From Hominenteromicrobium mulieris (lineage in GTDB: Bacteria > Bacillota > Clostridia > Oscillospirales > Acutalibacteraceae): a DNA stretch of 64,000 nt. Shown here one piece after another: positions 53,479-60,675 of this stretch (its first letter is position 1; the number at the start of each line of letters is the position of its first letter). Location of the stretch: the NCBI GenBank assembly GCA_021029595.1, contig JAJJOY010000005.1, positions 1 to 64,000 of the forward strand, read 5' to 3'. Position numbers and translations under genes: made by a program. The notes below the pieces were generated by a model. The model was not told the DNA's origin, searched no databases, and saw only the letters and a program-made list of their open reading frames with translations.

Positions 53479-53682
53479 CTACTCTTTATCCACTTCAATA
53501 AATATTTCAGGACTTACATTCAGGGCGAGACAAATTGCGCGCAGGTCATCGGCGTACATGGTTTTTTCTCCATTCATCATGGCATCAAAGTCCACTTGGG
53601 GTATGCCTGCTTTTTGTGCGACCGCGAATTGCCCGCAGCCGCTTCCTTCTATGTAAGCTCGCACTTTTTTGTAAACTTCCAT
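53479..53682 (-). CDS. Small helix-turn-helix (XRE-like) regulator
   Basis: A 67-aa single-domain protein with a Cro/C1-type fold: AVAQKAGIPQVDFDAMMNGE as the HTH and ADDLRAICLALNVSPEIFIE as the following helices. Start ATG at 53682 with GGAGG upstream. Transcribed leftward from the divergent switch region, first in the operon with the glycosylase-like and 401-aa genes. Confidence 0.85.
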   Translation of the reverse strand: MEVYKKVRAYIEGSGCGQFAVAQKAGIPQVDFDAMMNGEKTMYADDLRAICLALNVSPEIFIEVDKE

Positions 53683-53700
53683 ATTTACGCCTCCGCAAAT

Positions 53701-53774
53701 ACAGTATTACTGTACTTGTATTTATAATATCACAGTATTTCTGTGAAGTCAGCGTATAAGTACAGAATTTCTTG
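53701..53774. promoter_or_regulatory. Three phased repressor operators
   Basis: ACAGTATTACTGT (53701-53713), ACAGTATTTCTGT (53732-53744) and ACAGAATTTCTTG (53762-53774), starting 31 and 30 bp apart, i.e. three helical turns. The middle one lies in the spacer of the leftward promoter, the first just after its start and the third upstream of the rightward promoter. Confidence 0.75.
53724..53752 (-). promoter_or_regulatory. Leftward promoter of the switch region
   Basis: CTGACT (53752-53747), 17-nt spacer, TATTAT (53729-53724). Confidence 0.6.
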
Positions 53775-53783
53775 ATTTCATCC

Positions 53784-53811
53784 TTGCAATTTATTTATTT
53801 TCGCGTATAAT
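53784..53811 (+). promoter_or_regulatory. Rightward promoter of the switch region
   Basis: TTGCAA (53784-53789), 16-nt spacer, TATAAT (53806-53811). Confidence 0.65.
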
Positions 53812-53834
53812 GTTCATAGAATGAGGTGAATTCC

Positions 53835-54146
53835 GTGAAATATGAAATTGGCGGCAGGATACGTTTATATCGCAAGCAAAGCGGCTTAACGCAAGAGCAA
53901 TTAGCCAGTAAAATAAATGTAACCAAAAGTCGTGTATCCAACTGGGAACAAGGCATCAACCGCCCCGACGCGGATATTCTTGCCGACATTTGCCGCGCTT
54001 TGAATGTTTCACCAAGCGACCTGCTTGACGTTCATTTATCCACTGATGAATTGACCGACCATGAACGAAAGGTCATTCGGGCATATCGCTCAAAGCCTGA
54101 AATACAGCAGGCTGTTAATATCTTACTGGGCGTGGAAGGAGAATAA
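53835..54146 (+). CDS. XRE-family repressor
   Basis: A 103-aa Cro/C1-type regulator: RIRLYRKQSGLTQEQLASKI then NVTKSRVSNWEQGINRPDAD is a textbook XRE helix-turn-helix, and DELTDHERKVIRAYRSKPEI is a short C-terminal dimerisation-like part. Start is GTG at 53835, 6 nt after GAGGTG. Divergent from the HTH-glycosylase operon and the best candidate to bind the three operators, acting as the element's master repressor. No protease-type domain for SOS-induced self-cleavage is present. Confidence 0.88.
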   Translation: MKYEIGGRIRLYRKQSGLTQEQLASKINVTKSRVSNWEQGINRPDADILADICRALNVSPSDLLDVHLSTDELTDHERKVIRAYRSKPEIQQAVNILLGVEGE

Positions 54147-54249
54147 CCCTTTCAGAACAAGGCGCTACACCGCCAAGATCAAATGTGCTCATGTCTCCCC
54201 TATCTTTTTACCTACGCATACTCCCTTGCCTTATCCGGTATAAAAGCCG

Positions 54250-54289
54250 GTTATCTCAATAGCCGCACCTTATATATTATTGAGATAAC
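54250..54289. repeat. 12-bp inverted repeat upstream of the 65-aa gene
   Basis: GTTATCTCAATA (54250-54261) and TATTGAGATAAC (54278-54289), perfect, 16 nt apart. Could be an operator, a leader hairpin just before the AAGGAGG site, or part of a replication origin near the primase gene. Confidence 0.65.
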
Positions 54290-54310
54290 AAACGGAAGGA
54301 GGATATTCGC

Positions 54311-54508
54311 ATGAAGATACGCAAAAGACCGATTACTGCGGCTGATGATCTGTCTGTGAACCGTTGTACGTTTACCCCGGAAGATGTTGCCGCTTTTCTT
54401 TCGCAAATCTATGAGCTTCAAGGTCTTGGAATTTCTCTCAATGAGAATGCAGATGGATGCGCCGAATTTACGATTGGCGACTCTGTTTATAACATCGCTA
54501 ACCTCTAA
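54311..54508 (+). CDS. Small hypothetical protein (65 aa)
   Basis: A 65-aa protein with no recognised domain; FTPEDVAAFLSQIYELQGLG could form two helices and the C-terminus (FTIGDSVYNIANL) is hydrophobic. Start ATG with a perfect AAGGAGG 8 nt upstream. Follows the XRE gene on the same strand and converges on the primase gene. Confidence 0.65.
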   Translation: MKIRKRPITAADDLSVNRCTFTPEDVAAFLSQIYELQGLGISLNENADGCAEFTIGDSVYNIANL

Positions 54509-54529
54509 CCTGAAAGCTTACTGTACAGA

Positions 54530-54568
54530 AAAAGCCATTGAACCCCGATTTTGGATTCAATGGCTTTT
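54530..54568. terminator. Bidirectional terminator
   Basis: Perfect 13-bp stem AAAAGCCATTGAA/TTCAATGGCTTTT between the convergent 65-aa and primase genes. Confidence 0.9.
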
Positions 54569-54634
54569 GTTATACAATATATTCCTTAATAGAATTTATT
54601 TGGAAATAATACCGTCATTATCTCCACATCTCCA

Positions 54635-56905
54635 TTAAAACTCCACTTCCTCATCTTGGTCTTCTTTATCTTCCTGAATATATGGAGGTAATTGAGATAT
54701 TTTTTCGTTTTCTATCGTAATGAGACTTCCCTTCGCAGTCGATTTGATGGTAAAATTAATCCCGACGTTCTTTAGGTTACTATGTAATTCATTGAGCTTG
54801 CGTGACAACGCATTGGCTGCCGGCGGAACCGCCCTTGTTCCTAAGCCGGTTTCATCGGCTGCCGTACGCAAATAGTTCCATAACTCTGAAACTAAGCCCT
54901 TCCATTCTCTTTTGTTTTCCATAAAGTCGATCATCAAGGTGGCTACGCTGTCCGAACTGATCAACTCATAATTGCTCTTTTCGCGATTCGCATTGTACTC
55001 TGAAAGGAATTTCTCCCCCTGACCGCCTAAGGCTTCTCCGATTGCATACCCCCAACGGCAAAAGTCGGCCATTCGAGGCAATTTTCTCAAATGAACATCT
55101 GGGTAAATGCGCATCGCTTTCGAGAGCACGTCGAACACTCCGCCGAGAATATCCGGCAGGTCTTCTTCAAATTCCTGTTCAAGTTCCGTTAGCTCTCGCC
55201 TATCTTCTTCATCGACACGAGACAGCTCTAAAAGAATGGAACGATCTAATAAATCAGAGCTGTTTGCCACATTATTGATTCCGTTAATAGCCAGACATCT
55301 CTTGAACAAGAAGAAATGGCTTTCATCGTCCGTATACAATTTTCTGGATTGAACTGCTTCACCCGTTATGGCTCTGCAAAATAAATCGCTCGTATCTTGG
55401 TTGATTTTAGAAAGATTATCGAACGGCAAAAACCAGTGTTCCTGCAAGCCTATTAACTTTGACGGCATATCTTTATGTAAAGATAGAGTTTTTACGATCG
55501 ACGGGTCGATGGCTTTCTTCAAAAAAGTACAAGCCGTCGTCTTCGCAGCGCCCTTTTCGCCAAAAACGATTATTGCGCTATGTACGATGTCTGGTACAAA
55601 GCAGCTGACAAACCAACACAAAAACAGGGTTTTCTGGTTCTTGATGTTGATGTATTTCAAGATTTTCTGAATATCTCCGTTTTTGCGCGGCAAACACTGC
55701 TCTTTTTGATGGTTATATCGATCGAATAGTATTTTATCTTCCTCTCTGATCTCCCACCCTTCTTCTGTAATTTTTACAAATTTCCAATCTTCCGTTCTCA
55801 AATCATACCAAAAGGCATTCTCTGCTTTTCCGACTCGGTTATAGAGCTTCACCTTTTTGCTATTTTCAAAAAGCGTTTTGCCTTTTAAGTATAAAGCCAC
55901 TTGTTTCGTGTTCTCCGATTTTAGTCCACTTTGTGTCTTTTCACGATACACATAGGATGCATACGTGTTAAATTCTCCGCTCTCGATTTTCATAACCTTC
56001 AAATGCTTATTTTGTCTAAGCGCAATGTACGGCTCATTATTTTCGCTGTTGATAAACAGTGTTGCACCTTGCTCTTGGAGAATTTCCAGTAAAGTATTTT
56101 CTTGTGTTTTATTTTTACCCGATTTTCTTTTTTGGGGTTCCGATTTCAATTCTGTGCTTTCATCCTGTTCCAAAATATCCAAATAAGGCAAATCATCCAC
56201 TTCCTCCATAGAGTGTCCCGCTTTCAGCCAGTCGTATACATCGCCTTTAGGCGGCAAGCCGGGCAGACAAACAATTTTTGCATTCGGAATATTCTCCACA
56301 ATTTTCTTCGCGTATTTCATTCCGGGTTTATCATTATCCGGAAGAATGACGACCTCTTTACCCATGAAGTAATCCTGATATTCCGAAAGCCATTTTGACC
56401 CGGAACCGCAGTTAAGCGTGGTTGCAACTCTTCCTGCCTGAATAACCGCGTCCGCACACTTTTCTCCTTCGACGAAGTAGACCTTCTGAGCACGAATGAC
56501 CTCCGGCAAATTGTACGGAACCGGCTTTTTATCGCCAAGTCCCTTTTCCCCGTTCGGGCGTACAAAAGAAAAACTCTTTTTCCCATCCGCTTTATCGAAA
56601 CGATTTTTGGTATAAGCGATAGAACCATCCGCATTGTAATAAGTATAGACCGTTTTGCTCATAGTATTTGTTTCATTCCTTTCATCATTGTCATACATAT
56701 CTTTTAGTTTTAGCCCCACGTTATTCAGAATATCTTCCGCTTTGCACCCGGCAAAGCAGTTGAGTAAAATCTGTTTTCTGTCTTTTGAAAGTCCAATAGA
56801 CAAGCTGGGGCTATGATCGTCGTGCGCAGGGCAAATTGCCATGTACTGATTTTCAGATACCTGCTTTACACCCTGAAATTTTAATAGTAAATCTTGAATT
56901 TTCAT
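54635..56905 (-). CDS. Primase-helicase (CHC2 zinc finger, TOPRIM, AAA+)
   Basis: A 756-aa replication protein. Zinc finger CPAHDDHSPSLSI...LNCFAGC (residues 25-54) as in CHC2 primases; TOPRIM YFVEGEKCADAV and VVILPDNDKPGMKYAKKI; a basic linker (PQKRKSGKNK); and a C-terminal AAA+/D5-like helicase with Walker A VFGEKGAAKTTACTFLKKA and a sensor region FKRCLAINGINNVANSSDLL. Acidic C-terminus. Suggests that the element replicates autonomously after excision. Start ATG at 56905; cotranscribed with a 52-aa gene upstream. Confidence 0.88.
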   Translation of the reverse strand: MKIQDLLLKFQGVKQVSENQYMAICPAHDDHSPSLSIGLSKDRKQILLNCFAGCKAEDILNNVGLKLKDMYDNDERNETNTMSKTVYTYYNADGSIAYTKNRFDKADGKKSFSFVRPNGEKGLGDKKPVPYNLPEVIRAQKVYFVEGEKCADAVIQAGRVATTLNCGSGSKWLSEYQDYFMGKEVVILPDNDKPGMKYAKKIVENIPNAKIVCLPGLPPKGDVYDWLKAGHSMEEVDDLPYLDILEQDESTELKSEPQKRKSGKNKTQENTLLEILQEQGATLFINSENNEPYIALRQNKHLKVMKIESGEFNTYASYVYREKTQSGLKSENTKQVALYLKGKTLFENSKKVKLYNRVGKAENAFWYDLRTEDWKFVKITEEGWEIREEDKILFDRYNHQKEQCLPRKNGDIQKILKYINIKNQKTLFLCWFVSCFVPDIVHSAIIVFGEKGAAKTTACTFLKKAIDPSIVKTLSLHKDMPSKLIGLQEHWFLPFDNLSKINQDTSDLFCRAITGEAVQSRKLYTDDESHFFLFKRCLAINGINNVANSSDLLDRSILLELSRVDEEDRRELTELEQEFEEDLPDILGGVFDVLSKAMRIYPDVHLRKLPRMADFCRWGYAIGEALGGQGEKFLSEYNANREKSNYELISSDSVATLMIDFMENKREWKGLVSELWNYLRTAADETGLGTRAVPPAANALSRKLNELHSNLKNVGINFTIKSTAKGSLITIENEKISQLPPYIQEDKEDQDEEVEF

Positions 56906-56929
56906 TTTTTACTCTTCCTTTCATTTGAT

Positions 56930-57088
56930 TTAGTTTTTGGAGGTGTTTTCACGGCTGCTTGTGTTTTTCACCTCCTTCGTTTCGTCTTTCTGCTTTCTTT
57001 TTGCACTTTCGATTTCTCGTGATAGTACATCAAAGCATTCGATTGCAAATTCTCTTGCGAGTTTCGTTGAAATTGTGAAGTCAGTCAT
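56930..57088 (-). CDS. Small charged protein upstream of the primase gene
   Basis: A 52-aa protein: FTISTKLAREFAIECFDVLS then a Lys/Glu/Ser-rich tail. No domain recognised. Start ATG at 57088 with GGAGGG 8 nt upstream. 24 nt before the primase gene, so a replication accessory role is possible. Confidence 0.55.
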   Translation of the reverse strand: MTDFTISTKLAREFAIECFDVLSREIESAKRKQKDETKEVKNTSSRENTSKN

Positions 57089-57154
57089 CTTGACAACCCT
57101 CCAAAAATTTTTTGTTTTGTGCTGCCTATAACTGATATTCACAATTAAATTCAC

Positions 57155-57183
57155 TTGACGGAACTAAACGGGTATAGTATTCT
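57155..57183 (+). promoter_or_regulatory. Promoter of the IS1595-like gene
   Basis: TTGACG (57155-57160), 17-nt spacer, TATTCT (57178-57183). Confidence 0.55.
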
Positions 57184-57205
57184 ATTAAATAAGAAAGGGA
57201 TGTTT

Positions 57206-58144
57206 ATGGAACTAAATTTAAGCATGAATACATCTGATTACGAATGCAGAGAATATCTGGCTTCCATACGATGGAAAAACGGGTTTACGTGTCCGCGCTG
57301 CGGTTGTGCTGAAGCTTGGGAAACGAAAGAGGTCAAATATAAATGTAAGAAATGCGGATATAAAATGTCTGTTACCGCCGGGACGATTTTTCAAGATTCA
57401 CACACGCCGTTAGAGAAATGGTTTGCCGCCATAGATTTGATAAACGCATCAAACGGAATAATCACGGCAAGTTTTCTCCAAAACAAATTAAAATTGGGCA
57501 GTAACCGCACCGCCCAAAGAATGACACATTTTATTAAAAGAGCTCTTGTAAGAACACAAATCAGAAAATACAGAAGAGCACCCGCAGAGATGTTAAACTT
57601 GCCCGTAGAAATCGATGTCATTCCGATCGTCATTACGCGCGAGCACTTTTTCGTAATTACCGCTGTTGAAAAGCTTGGCAATCGTACCGGCCGTATTCAG
57701 ATCAAACAAACCGATAACAGTCCGCAGGAATTTGCAGATTTTATCCGAAATACGATTAAAGTAAACACTTCTCAAAATGGGCAAAAGAAAATCGGTATTA
57801 TTTGCCCCAAGATTTTGCCAAGTGAAATACGTGAAGAATATAATCAACTAATAAAGAATTCACGTTATGCCTATAACGCTTCTAAAAACGTGTCTTCAAA
57901 ATTCAAGAAATATATAAGTGAACGTTATCATGGAAACTTCGACGTCTGCTGCAAAAATTTTTGTATTACGCAAAACGCAAGATTTACTTCTGTTTCTTTT
58001 GAAGAAATTCTCGAAATCATGTTAAAAAAAGGCGGCACTGCCATACAGACAGTACCGCCTAGGCGTTCATATTTACATTTCATTGCAAAGATTTGCAAAA
58101 GCCAAAGCCCCCAAGAAAGAAGATCTCTTGAGGGCTTTGTTTAA
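57206..58144 (+). CDS. IS1595-like transposase, probably inactive or repurposed
   Basis: A 312-aa protein. The N-terminal zinc ribbon CPRCGC...YKCKKCGYKMSVTAGTIF and EKWFAAIDLINASNGI match IS1595/ISXO2-type transposases. In the DDE-like part EID is kept, but the expected TDGW-type second Asp is replaced by GIICPKI; YHGNFDVCCKNF corresponds to the later YHG motif. No flanking IS inverted repeats were seen. From about residue 275 the frame runs through two hairpins (58030-58060, 58104-58138), suggesting the native stop was lost. Start ATG 57206 with AAAGGG upstream. Confidence 0.7.
   Translation: MELNLSMNTSDYECREYLASIRWKNGFTCPRCGCAEAWETKEVKYKCKKCGYKMSVTAGTIFQDSHTPLEKWFAAIDLINASNGIITASFLQNKLKLGSNRTAQRMTHFIKRALVRTQIRKYRRAPAEMLNLPVEIDVIPIVITREHFFVITAVEKLGNRTGRIQIKQTDNSPQEFADFIRNTIKVNTSQNGQKKIGIICPKILPSEIREEYNQLIKNSRYAYNASKNVSSKFKKYISERYHGNFDVCCKNFCITQNARFTSVSFEEILEIMLKKGGTAIQTVPPRRSYLHFIAKICKSQSPQERRSLEGFV
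58030..58060 (+). terminator. Hairpin inside the 3' end of the IS1595-like frame
   Basis: AGGCGGCACTG/CAGTACCGCCT, 10 of 11 paired. Probably the former 3' flank of the gene. Confidence 0.5.
58104..58138. terminator. Element-borne hairpin downstream of the tRNA
   Basis: AAAGCCC...CAAGA/TCTTG...GGGCTTT stem 15 nt past the tRNA 3' end; after insertion it can serve as the tRNA's new terminator (minus strand). Confidence 0.6.
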
Positions 58145-58152
58145 TATTGCTC

Positions 58153-58162
58153 TGGTGGGCCA
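58153..58162. repeat. attR-type repeat copy (tRNA 3' end)
   Basis: TGGTGGGCCA, second copy of the 10-bp repeat, made of the CCA and 3' acceptor strand of the tRNA. Confidence 0.8.
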
Positions 58163-58229
58163 TCAGGGACTCGAACCTTGGACCAACCGGTTATGAGCCG
58201 GTAGCTCTAACCAACTGAGCTAATGGCCC
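58153..58229 (-). tRNA. tRNA with CAT anticodon, probably tRNA-Ile2 (lysidine)
   Basis: Full cloverleaf on the minus strand: acceptor GGGCCAT/ATGGCCC, D-arm GCTC...GAGC, anticodon arm ACCGG-CTCATAA-CCGGT (anticodon CAT), T-arm with GGTTCGAGTCC, encoded CCA. The C4-G69 and C5-G68 pairs are features TilS uses to choose tRNA-Ile2 over elongator tRNA-Met, so Ile2 is favoured; elongator Met is the alternative. Own promoter. Its 3' end is the element's insertion site and stays intact. Confidence 0.92.
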
Positions 58230-58251
58230 GACTATATATCGGAACTTAGAA

Positions 58252-58280
58252 AGTATAGCACAAACAGCATATAATTGCAA
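58252..58280 (-). promoter_or_regulatory. Promoter of the tRNA
   Basis: TTGCAA (58280-58275), 17-nt spacer, TATACT (58257-58252). Confidence 0.75.
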
Positions 58281-58305
58281 GACCTAAATTCACCCGTGCG
58301 AAAAG

Positions 58306-58333
58306 AAAAAGGAGAGCCGCAAAATGACTCTCC
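58306..58333 (-). terminator. Terminator of the CD1247-like gene
   Basis: GGAGAG/CTCTCC stem followed by TTTTTCTTTTC on the minus strand. Confidence 0.75.
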
Positions 58334-58363
58334 CGTTCTTTACAGGTTTATAGGACCCGAAAA

Positions 58364-58810
58364 TTATTCCTTATTGCAGTCGCAGTTTTCGCCGCAATCG
58401 CAGGAATCGTCTTCTTCGAGGTCGAACTCCAGCGTTTCGCCGCAGTTCGGGCAATCGATGGAGCCCTCATCGAGCATTTCTTCGTTGAGCTCGATGGTAT
58501 CTCCGCACTTCGGGCAGGTGACTTCGTAATAGCATTCGTCTTCGTCGTCTTCCCATGCGTCGTCATCATCATCGTCTTCGTCCTCGTCGATGTCGTAGAA
58601 CTCTTCTTCCAGCTCGCCGAGGTCTTCGTCGATCTCGTCTACCTGGCCGCTGAGCTCATCGTATGCGTCTTCCATTTCCTCAACGGAAAGGGAGAGGTCA
58701 TCGAGCAGGTCAACGATCGCGTTGAAGAGCTTCGTCTCCTTCGCATTCGGGTCCAGATCCATGCCTTCCATCAAACCGCGGATGTATGCCGCTTTCTCGG
58801 AATTTGTCAT
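58364..58810 (-). CDS. CD1247-type acidic zinc-ribbon protein
   Basis: A 148-aa very acidic protein. The N-terminal helical domain (KAAYIRGLMEGMDLDPNAKE) is typical of Clostridial CD1247-like proteins; an Asp/Glu-only stretch follows (about residues 74-92). A zinc ribbon CPKCGDTIEL...CPNCGETLEF and a further Cys cluster CDCGENCDC end the protein. RNA polymerase delta-like or chaperone roles can be imagined but nothing is established. Start ATG at 58810. Downstream of efp. Confidence 0.8.
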   Translation of the reverse strand: MTNSEKAAYIRGLMEGMDLDPNAKETKLFNAIVDLLDDLSLSVEEMEDAYDELSGQVDEIDEDLGELEEEFYDIDEDEDDDDDDAWEDDEDECYYEVTCPKCGDTIELNEEMLDEGSIDCPNCGETLEFDLEEDDSCDCGENCDCNKE

Positions 58811-58900
58811 GCTTGCACCTATCTTTCCGGCAGGCAAACGCGCTGCCTAATGTAGGGCTTTCGCCCCGGGTGTTTCGGCGTATGGAACAAGGAAAAACGC

Positions 58901-59458
58901 TTATGCGCGCTCCATGTACTCGCCGGTTCTGGTATCGACGCGGATCATTTCGCCTTCGTTGATGAAGATCGGAACCTTGATCTCTGCGCCGGTCTCCAGC
59001 GTAGCGGGCTTCGTGACGTTCGTAGCGGTATCGCCCTTCACGCCCGGCTCGGTCTCCGTAACCTGAAGCTCAACAAAGTTCGGCGGCTCAATGCCAAAAA
59101 CGTTGCCCTTGTAGGAGAGCACCTTGCAAACCATGTTTTCCTTCACAAAGCGGAAGTTGTCGCCGAGGACATTCGGGCTGATCGGCAGCTGCTCATAGGT
59201 CTCGCTGTCCATGAAATAGTACAGGTCGCCGTCATTGTAGAGATACTCCATGTCCTTTCTCTCAATGAAAGCGGTCGGATACTTATCGTTCGGGTTGAAC
59301 GTCTTTTCCGTCACGGCACCGGAAATCACGTTGCGGATCTTGGTGCGGACGAACGCCGCGCCCTTACCGGGCTTGACGTGCTGGAATTCAATGATCGAGT
59401 AAACGTTGCCGTCCATTTCAAAGGTGACGCCGTTTCTGAAATCGCCTGCGGTTACCAT
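58901..59458 (-). CDS. efp: Elongation factor P
   Basis: A 185-aa three-domain factor that relieves ribosome stalling at polyproline. N-terminal KOW-like domain with the modification loop [17 protein letters not shown] (Lys at the tip), then two OB domains ending [12 protein letters not shown]. Neither the EpmA type of lysylation nor the rhamnosylated-Arg form can be deduced; Lys is present at the tip. Start ATG at 59458 with GGAGG upstream. Follows the M24 peptidase as in many Firmicutes. Confidence 0.97.
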   Translation of the reverse strand: MVTAGDFRNGVTFEMDGNVYSIIEFQHVKPGKGAAFVRTKIRNVISGAVTEKTFNPNDKYPTAFIERKDMEYLYNDGDLYYFMDSETYEQLPISPNVLGDNFRFVKENMVCKVLSYKGNVFGIEPPNFVELQVTETEPGVKGDTATNVTKPATLETGAEIKVPIFINEGEMIRVDTRTGEYMERA

Positions 59459-59556
59459 ATAGATAATACCTCCAAATTTTTCTTAGGTCTATTGTATAAC
59501 AGAAAGTGGCTTTTTTCAAGAAAAAACCGTTCTGTTTCTCCGTTTTTTCGGAAATT

Positions 59557-60636
59557 TTACAGGATGATGAGCTCCTTCGGGGAATGCGTGAGGCTGCGGC
59601 AGCCGTCATCTGTGATGAGCAGCATGTCTTCAATGCGCACGCCGCACTTGCCCGGGATGTAGATGCCCGGCTCGTCGGTGATGACCATGCCCGGCTCACA
59701 GATGGTCTCATCGGTCTTATTGAAGCGCGGCCACTCGTGAATCTCGAAGCCTACGCCGTGGCCGAGGCCGTGACCGAACGTGTTCGGGTACGGGGTCTCG
59801 ATGATGTCGCGCGCGATCTTATCCACATCGCAGCAGCGCATGCCCGGGCGTGCGCCGTCGATAACGGCGAGCTGTGCTTTTAAAACCGTGTTGTAGATGG
59901 CTCTCTGCTCATCGTTTACATAGCCGAGCGCGACGGTACGGGTCATATCGGAATGATAGCCCGCGAGCATAGCGCCGGTATCCATGGTGATGAGATCGCC
60001 TTTTTTGATCTGTGTGTTGCCCGGAATGCCGTGGCACTGCGAGCCGTTTGCGCCGGTGACAACGATGGGGTTGAACGCATTGCCGTCTGCACCCGCTTTG
60101 CGCATGAAGAACTCAATCTCCAGCGCAATTTCGCGCTCCGTTACGCCTTCCTTGATATAGGGGAGGATGTGCTCAAACGTAGCGTCTGTGATGGCCTGTG
60201 CGTCACAGATTCTCTTCACTTCCTCATCGCTCTTGACGATGCGCTGCTTGCGGATGGCATCGTCCAAGGTCGTATTCAAAATCGCCTTAGCGCCGCACTC
60301 TTCGGAGAGCTGCTCAAAACGCTTCGCATGACCGTAGGGAAGAGTGGCGTATTCCATGTACACCTCGGTGATGCCGTGCTTTTTCAGAAGCGTCTTATAG
60401 GTTTCGTTAAGCGAGGTGAACTCCACAACCTCCACATTTTGCGCCTTGGCGCGTGCGGCCTCGGTGTAACGGAAATCGAGGAGATAATAAGCCTGCTCGG
60501 AAGTGAGCAGCAGTGCGCCGTCTGTGGACGGGAACGCCGTGAGGTAATAGAGGTTCGTTTCGGAAACGATCAGCGCCGCTTTTTTGCTATCGCCGCCGAT
60601 GACAGAATTGGTAAGACGTTCGATCGGATTGCTCAT
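59557..60636 (-). CDS. Xaa-Pro aminopeptidase/dipeptidase (M24B)
   Basis: A 359-aa metallopeptidase cutting X-Pro bonds. Creatinase-like N-domain, then the pita-bread catalytic domain: ITMDTGAMLAGYHSDMTRTV (two metal Asp), GHGLGHGVGFEIHEWPRF (metal His), ITDEPGIYIPGKCGVRIEDM (two metal Glu). No signal peptide. Paired with efp, a conserved arrangement linking proline peptide handling with polyproline translation. Start ATG at 60636 with GAAAGGGG upstream. Confidence 0.94.
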   Translation of the reverse strand: MSNPIERLTNSVIGGDSKKAALIVSETNLYYLTAFPSTDGALLLTSEQAYYLLDFRYTEAARAKAQNVEVVEFTSLNETYKTLLKKHGITEVYMEYATLPYGHAKRFEQLSEECGAKAILNTTLDDAIRKQRIVKSDEEVKRICDAQAITDATFEHILPYIKEGVTEREIALEIEFFMRKAGADGNAFNPIVVTGANGSQCHGIPGNTQIKKGDLITMDTGAMLAGYHSDMTRTVALGYVNDEQRAIYNTVLKAQLAVIDGARPGMRCCDVDKIARDIIETPYPNTFGHGLGHGVGFEIHEWPRFNKTDETICEPGMVITDEPGIYIPGKCGVRIEDMLLITDDGCRSLTHSPKELIIL

Positions 60637-60675
60637 TGATAATTCCCCTTTCTAATGTGTACCCAAAGGTGCCCT

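Larger units (their letters stand above)
48613..58152. mobile_element. 9.54-kb integrative element in a tRNA gene
   Basis: Bounded by TGGTGGGCCA at 48613-48622 and 58153-58162, the latter being the 3' end of a tRNA. Contents left to right: large serine recombinase, phosphatase, resolvase, 401-aa novel protein, HhH-GPD protein, HTH, divergent XRE regulator, small protein, primase-helicase, small protein and IS1595-like protein. Visibly richer in A/T than its surroundings. No capsid, terminase, portal, relaxase or coupling protein is present, so it is not a complete phage or ICE; a satellite-like or mobilisable island fits best. Confidence 0.85.

Noticed and set aside
51211..53774. SOS/LexA boxes at the ACAGTATT sites
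   Set aside because: The Firmicute LexA motif (CGAAC-N4-GTTCG) is not matched; the sites are better seen as XRE operators.
48456..58152. Integrative conjugative element
   Set aside because: No relaxase, VirD4/FtsK coupling protein, or type IV secretion genes are present.
58153..58229. Calling the tRNA elongator or initiator Met
   Set aside because: Anticodon CAT alone is ambiguous; the C4-G69 and C5-G68 pairs favour Ile2 and it lacks initiator features such as three G-C pairs flanking the anticodon loop with a mismatched 1-72. Kept as probable, not certain.
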